The position numbers and the translations under genes are program-made. Under the pieces are notes generated by a model. That model ran no database searches and was not told where the DNA came from. It saw nothing but the letters and a program-made list of their open reading frames with translations. A stretch of DNA of 8,809 nucleotides from Spirochaetales bacterium (lineage in GTDB: Bacteria > Spirochaetota > Spirochaetia > SZUA-6 > DRHE01): contig JAGLQP010000058.1 in the NCBI GenBank assembly GCA_023136785.1, forward strand, positions 1 to 8,809. The letters are read 5' to 3'. Below are positions 6,135 to 8,809 of the stretch, piece after piece (the stretch's first letter is position 1; every line of letters begins with the position of its first letter).

Positions 6135-7330
6135 GCTCCGAACTTGGCCAGTTTCTCCGCCGCGGAGAGGGCCAGGCGCATCAGCATGAACCCCGGGATG
6201 ACACCCCAGAGACCGGCGGCGCAGCTCCGCTCTCCGAACTCCGCGGCCGCATCGGGGCGCAGGTTCCGGGCATGGAGGAGAAAGGGAACGGGGTGGGCGG
6301 AGTGAGCCCGCATTACCGCAGGGGTGGAATGGTCGCCGGTCACCAGCAGCACATCCGGCTTCAGATCCAGGATCCGAGGTACAAAGCTGTCGACTTTCTC
6401 GATTTCTGCGACCTTGGCCTTGAAATCTCCGTCTTCGCCCCTCGAGTCAGTGTACTTATGATGGACGAAGAAGAAGGTGTACCGATCCCAGTTCTCCCGC
6501 AGTGCGGCGGCCTGGGCATCCAGGCCTTGCAGATCCTCGACAACATCCATTCCGACCAGCCGGCTTACCCCCTTGTAATCGGGGTAGACAGCCAGGACGA
6601 CCGGGTCCAGACCGAAACGCTCCTCCATCGACGGAATGTGCGGAAGCTCGGCGAAACCCCGCACCAACACTGCGTTGGTAGGATGACGGTCCTTGAGAAG
6701 CTCGAGAGCCTGTCGGATAAACTGCCCGGCGACCTCGGCGGTCTTCTTTCCATTCGCTGAAGTTGCTTTTGGATCGTGAGGTTTGACCCCCGTGGCCTGG
6801 GGATCGGTGTCGGCTACATGGTCGCTTAAGCCCTGGCCTCTGAAGACCACCACGGCCCGATAGTCCTTTACGGGTTTTATGAAAATTTCGACTCCCGGGA
6901 TCGTTACGGCGGAGAGGAGCTCGCACAGCTCGGCACACTTCTCGGTAGGAATGCGTCCGGCCCGGCGGTCGGTGATGCGCCCCTCCTCGTCCCGGGTGGC
7001 GAAGTTGACCCGCACCGCAACGTCCCCCGACTGAATCGGAAAAGCGATGCCCAGGGCCGCTACAACGCCCCGACCGATCGGATAGTCGGTGGGCTGATAC
7101 CCGAACAGGGCAAGATGCCCCGGGGCTGATCCCGGTGTGATCCCGAAGCCGATGGGCAGGTGCAGGCCGCACTCACCCTCGACGGCCAATGCGTCCAAAT
7201 TGGGTGTGTTCGCCGTTTCCAGCTCGGTCTTTCCCCCTTTTTCCTGGGGGAGACCGCCCACTCCGTCCATGACAAGCAATACGATTCTCTTGTCGTTTCT
7301 GATGATAAGATCACTGACAACATCTTGCAT
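6131..7330 (-). CDS. apgM: 2,3-bisphosphoglycerate-independent phosphoglycerate mutase, archaeal type
   Basis: The enzyme interconverts 3- and 2-phosphoglycerate in glycolysis and gluconeogenesis, using two metal ions and a phosphoserine. This 399-residue protein belongs to the alkaline-phosphatase superfamily. It shows the metal site VMDGVGG (Asp22), the nucleophile region TPGSAPGH (Ser68), HHKYTDSRGEDGD (290-302), TGDHSTP (331-337) and HSAHPVP (343-349). The length is normal for the ApgM branch, which is shorter than the GpmI type and also occurs in various bacteria. The ATG at 7330 has AGGAG 7 nt upstream; an in-frame codon at 7351 would put the start at or before the predicted mRNA start. 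The gene leads a two-gene operon, with the ligase gene overlapping its stop. Promoter at 7380-7352. Confidence 0.95.
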   Translation of the reverse strand: MQDVVSDLIIRNDKRIVLLVMDGVGGLPQEKGGKTELETANTPNLDALAVEGECGLHLPIGFGITPGSAPGHLALFGYQPTDYPIGRGVVAALGIAFPIQSGDVAVRVNFATRDEEGRITDRRAGRIPTEKCAELCELLSAVTIPGVEIFIKPVKDYRAVVVFRGQGLSDHVADTDPQATGVKPHDPKATSANGKKTAEVAGQFIRQALELLKDRHPTNAVLVRGFAELPHIPSMEERFGLDPVVLAVYPDYKGVSRLVGMDVVEDLQGLDAQAAALRENWDRYTFFFVHHKYTDSRGEDGDFKAKVAEIEKVDSFVPRILDLKPDVLLVTGDHSTPAVMRAHSAHPVPFLLHARNLRPDAAAEFGERSCAAGLWGVIPGFMLMRLALSAAEKLAKFGA

Positions 7331-7351
7331 GGTGTTTCTCCTACGCCTCAC

Positions 7352-7380
7352 AAAGTAATGCCGCCTCCAGCTTTGGTCAA
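7352..7380 (-). promoter_or_regulatory. Promoter of apgM-lplA
   Basis: Minus-strand TTGACC (7380-7375), a 17-bp spacer and TACTTT (7357-7352) form a good sigma-70 promoter. Transcription would start near 7345, giving a leader of about 15 nt that contains the TAGGAG ribosome-binding site before the ATG at 7330. Confidence 0.6.
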
Positions 7381-7407
7381 GACGCGATCAATTTTCCAGA
7401 TTTCTAC

Positions 7408-7435
7408 TTTGTTTTTTACTCCTACAATGTATAAT
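7408..7435 (+). promoter_or_regulatory. Promoter of argR
   Basis: A perfect TATAAT (7430-7435) with a weak -35 candidate TTTGTT (7408-7413) 16 bp upstream lies in the AT-rich part of the apgM/argR intergenic region. Transcription would start near 7442, about 30 nt before the proposed CTG start codon. Confidence 0.6.
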
Positions 7436-7441
7436 AATACA
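7428..7441 (+). promoter_or_regulatory. ARG box (ArgR operator) overlapping the argR -10 element
   Basis: TGTATAATAATACA is an inverted repeat (TGTAT and ATACA around AATA). It matches the half-site pattern TGNAT-4xW-ATNCA that ArgR/AhrC proteins recognise in enteric bacteria and Bacillus. It covers the whole TATAAT box of argR, so bound repressor would block its own promoter. I saw no second box at the usual near-adjacent spacing. Confidence 0.6.
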
Positions 7442-7461
7442 AGCAAAGGAACCCCGTTGCT

Positions 7462-7476
7462 AAGGAGGAACCTCTG
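7462..7476 (+). promoter_or_regulatory. Strong ribosome-binding site deciding a CTG start for argR
   Basis: AAGGAGG (7462-7468) is a perfect anti-16S match, 5 nt before CTG (7474-7476). No ATG, GTG or TTG lies at a suitable distance in the argR frame. The first is TTG 7516, 47 nt away and inside the conserved first helix of the DNA-binding domain. Confidence 0.65.
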
Positions 7477-7941
7477 ACCGGTCAGGAAGCCCGACGACGA
7501 CTCATCGTCAACATCTTGAAAAACGAAAAGATCCACAGCCAGGAAGAGCTTCAACAGCGGCTCAAGCAGGAAGGTAAAGACGTAACCCAGGCTACTCTGT
7601 CGAGAGACCTGAAGTTTCTCGGAATCGCGAGGGTTCCGGATCCTCAGGAGGGGTACGTGTACACGATCAAGGAGGAGGTAGACACCACACCGGATCCCTA
7701 CCTCCACGACGACATTGCCCGGGGAATCGTGGATATCCAGTTTTCCGGGAACCTGGCGGTGGTTCACACAATACTCGGCCACGGACACAGTGTTGCCTTT
7801 GCCATAGACCGCCTGGAAATTCCGGAGGTGCTGGGAACCCTCGGCGGCGAAGACACGCTCCTGGTGATCTTTCGCGAGGATGCCGACAAGTCCACCTTCA
7901 TCAAACGGTTGACCGGCGAGGACACGTTGCCCACCCGCTAA
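7474..7941 (+). CDS. argR: Arginine repressor ArgR/AhrC
   Basis: ArgR hexamers sense L-arginine and control its synthesis and breakdown. From CTG 7474 the protein has 155 residues, the normal family length. Its first residues (GQEARRRLIVNIL) align with the N-terminal helix of AhrC. The winged-helix domain (to about 65) includes SQEELQQRL and the recognition segment VTQATLSRDLK (38-48). The C-terminal oligomerisation domain holds HTILGHGHSVAFAID (98-112) and GTLGGEDTLLVI (121-132). Here GHGH stands where many homologues have GxAQ, and GED where they have the arginine-binding GDD. The pocket is therefore altered, though the acidic pair is kept as E-D. A later TTG start at 7516 would cut into the first helix and has no Shine-Dalgarno. 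Autoregulation is suggested by the ARG box on its promoter. No arginine biosynthesis genes are in the window. Confidence 0.92.
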   Translation: MTGQEARRRLIVNILKNEKIHSQEELQQRLKQEGKDVTQATLSRDLKFLGIARVPDPQEGYVYTIKEEVDTTPDPYLHDDIARGIVDIQFSGNLAVVHTILGHGHSVAFAIDRLEIPEVLGTLGGEDTLLVIFREDADKSTFIKRLTGEDTLPTR

Positions 7942-7952
7942 AGCGCCATCGT

Positions 7953-7972
7953 TGTTCTGTCAAAGGAGAACA
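7953..7972 (+). other. Hairpin containing an unused Shine-Dalgarno
   Basis: TGTTCT (7953-7958) and AGAACA (7967-7972) can pair around an 8-nt loop. The AAAGGAG between them looks like a ribosome-binding site, but no start codon stands 5-10 nt downstream in the frame of the next gene. It lies between argR and the kinase-like gene. No T-run follows, so it is not an intrinsic terminator. Confidence 0.3.
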
Positions 7973-8007
7973 GACGTAAGGGTCTGGCCAAGTTTCACCA
8001 TCTCGAC

Positions 8008-8481
8008 ATGGTCCTTGTATGCGGCCTGCCGGGATCGGGAAAATCACGGTTCGCGGCGGAGTTCTTCGCGGACTCCGGACGCGACAGGGTGAACCGCAAG
8101 GAAATTCACCGGCTGCTCTATGAGATGATCCATTTCGGCAAGAAATGGTCCGAGACGGAGTTTGATGAACTCGACGATTTTCTAGTGAAACACGTGGAAA
8201 GAAAGATCATCGAACATCTTCTGCAGAACAAGCAGAAGGTGCTGGTGGACAACACCAGCGTTTCCGCATCTTCGAGGAAGACCTATCTCGGCATCGCCCA
8301 TCAGATGCACAAAACGATCGGTGTGATTTTTCTCCAAACGCCCCCCTTGAAGTGCATGGAGCGGAACCGCGGCAGAGAGGATCCTGTTCCCGAGCGAGTG
8401 ATCTCATACCTTGCCGCAGCGATTGACCTGCCGACAGTCCAAGAAGGATTCAGGGAGGTCCTCGTACTGAAAGGTTACTAG
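8008..8481 (+). CDS. P-loop NTPase, polynucleotide-kinase-like (AAA_33) protein
   Basis: This 157-residue protein is little more than a nucleotide-kinase core. It has Walker A GLPGSGKS (6-13), then VNRKEIHRLLYEM (28-40), a hydrophobic strand ending in VLVDNTS (78-84) with Asp81 as the likely second catalytic or magnesium residue, and an arginine-rich lid-like region (CMERNRGRE, 116-124). This order is that of the 5'-kinase domain of T4 Pnk/Pnkp-like and related small kinases that phosphorylate nucleic acids, sugars or other hydroxyls. The substrate cannot be told. It lies 66 bp after argR on the same strand and may be read from the same transcript. The ATG at 8008 suits the family, with the P-loop right at the N-terminus, but has no Shine-Dalgarno. 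An upstream extension starting at CTG 7984 is possible. Confidence 0.82.
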   Translation: MVLVCGLPGSGKSRFAAEFFADSGRDRVNRKEIHRLLYEMIHFGKKWSETEFDELDDFLVKHVERKIIEHLLQNKQKVLVDNTSVSASSRKTYLGIAHQMHKTIGVIFLQTPPLKCMERNRGREDPVPERVISYLAAAIDLPTVQEGFREVLVLKGY

Positions 8482-8571
8482 CGGAGCTTACGTGCCCTCG
8501 CCTCATTTCCGATATCCCATTTCATCCCGCAACCTACACACGGTTCACCCAGCACGGTGCGCCGAGCAATC

Positions 8572-8601
8572 TTGACCCGAGAACGGTAATCTCAGTATCA
8601 T
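8572..8601 (+). promoter_or_regulatory. Promoter of the tRNA-Pro/tRNA-Arg cluster
   Basis: TTGACC (8572-8577), an 18-bp spacer and TATCAT (8596-8601) form a good promoter. It would start transcription about 5 nt before the 5' end of tRNA-Pro. The 90 bp between the kinase-like gene and this promoter contain nothing I recognise and no T-tailed terminator. Confidence 0.6.
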
Positions 8602-8612
8602 TAGGAGGCTAT

Positions 8613-8685
8613 CGGGATGTAGCCTAGCGGTTAGGGCGCCTGCTTTGGGAGCAGGAGATCGGAGGTTCAAGTCCTCTCATCCCGA
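8613..8685 (+). tRNA. tRNA-Pro (UGG)
   Basis: A full 73-nt cloverleaf is present. The acceptor CGGGATG pairs with CATCCCG, followed by discriminator A. The D-stem is GCCT/GGGC. The anticodon stem CCTGC/GCAGG encloses loop TTTGGGA with anticodon TGG at 8646-8648. The T-arm is GGAGG-TTCAAGT-CCTCT, with one G-T pair. The 3' CCA is not encoded, so it must be added by a CCA-adding enzyme. The UGG tRNA can read most or all proline codons. Confidence 0.95.
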
Positions 8686-8694
8686 ATCTAAATC

Positions 8695-8745
8695 TGCCGC
8701 GATTTCTAAAGCCTTGCTTACAAGCCTGGGGAGCACACCGCGGCA
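8695..8745 (+). other. Stem-closed spacer between the two tRNAs
   Basis: TGCCGCG (8695-8701) and CGCGGCA (8739-8745) are perfect 7-bp complements closing most of the 65-nt spacer. A small CTTG/CAAG hairpin can form inside. If both tRNAs are cut from one precursor, this stem may help present the ends to the processing nucleases. It may also be chance. Confidence 0.35.
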
Positions 8746-8750
8746 ATCGA

Positions 8751-8809
8751 GCGTCCATAGCTCAGCTGGATAGAGCAACAGCCTTCTAAGCTGTGGGTCG
8801 CAGGTTCGA
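8751..8809 (+). tRNA. tRNA-Arg (UCU), 3' end outside the window
   Basis: The 5' acceptor strand GCGTCCA is followed by a standard D-arm (GCTC...GAGC). The anticodon stem ACAGC/GCTGT has loop CTTCTAA and anticodon TCT at 8785-8787. The T-stem and the start of its TTCGA loop are present. The rest of the T-arm and the 3' acceptor strand are cut off by the window end. It decodes AGA and AGG. Confidence 0.92.

Noticed and set aside
6456..7172. A 238-codon minus-strand open frame inside apgM
   Set aside because: It is the same strand but another frame of a well-supported gene, arginine/glycine/proline-rich, with no ribosome-binding site.
8482..8571. Terminator or small gene between the kinase-like gene and the tRNAs
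   Set aside because: Only a tiny GCAC-G-GTGC repeat without a T-run, and no ORF with a ribosome-binding site.
1..8809. Mobile element, prophage or CRISPR array
   Set aside because: No transposase, integrase, terminal inverted repeats or regularly spaced repeats are visible. The only possible mobile item is the intein at 1-218.

Overview
This GC-rich bacterial window carries eight protein genes on both strands, most of them housekeeping, and two tRNA genes at the right end. The organism cannot be named from the sequence. A spirochaete of the Spirochaeta/Treponema type is my best guess, based on the long-lipobox lipoprotein of a family I associate with that group and on the gene mix. That is inference only. 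No insertion sequence, phage gene or CRISPR array is visible.

Left (1-897): the 5' end of a minus-strand gene for B12-dependent ribonucleotide reductase (nrdJ). It is interrupted after 170 codons by the start of an intein that runs off the window edge. A 169-bp intergenic region with two possible RNA hairpins lies upstream of it.

Centre left (898-3446, minus): a two-gene operon, coupled through an ATGA overlap. It encodes a protein resembling nucleotidyltransferase-fold (DUF4037-like) proteins, then a large lipoprotein with a HECYH zinc-protease motif. Its promoter appears to start transcription at the GTG start codon (leaderless mRNA). Its -35 box overlaps that of a divergent plus-strand promoter.

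Centre (3519-5505, plus): that divergent promoter drives a membrane GAF-domain histidine kinase. The kinase is followed 1 bp later by a small protein that looks like a 2H-phosphoesterase/LigT fold without its catalytic histidines.

Centre right (5511-7330, minus): archaeal-type phosphoglycerate mutase (apgM), then a short lipoate-protein ligase (LplA) family gene. The ligase seems to start at a CTG codon overlapping the apgM stop (CTGA).

Right (7352-8809, plus): an arginine repressor gene (argR) that seems to start at CTG behind a perfect Shine-Dalgarno. An ARG box lies across its own -10 element. Then come a P-loop (polynucleotide-kinase-like) ATPase, a good promoter, tRNA-Pro(UGG), a spacer with a perfect 7-bp closing stem, and a tRNA-Arg(UCU) cut by the window end.

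The main points of interest are the intein in nrdJ, the overlapping divergent promoters with a leaderless operon, the uncharacterised protease/nucleotidyltransferase-like pair, and two likely CTG start codons within 1.5 kb.
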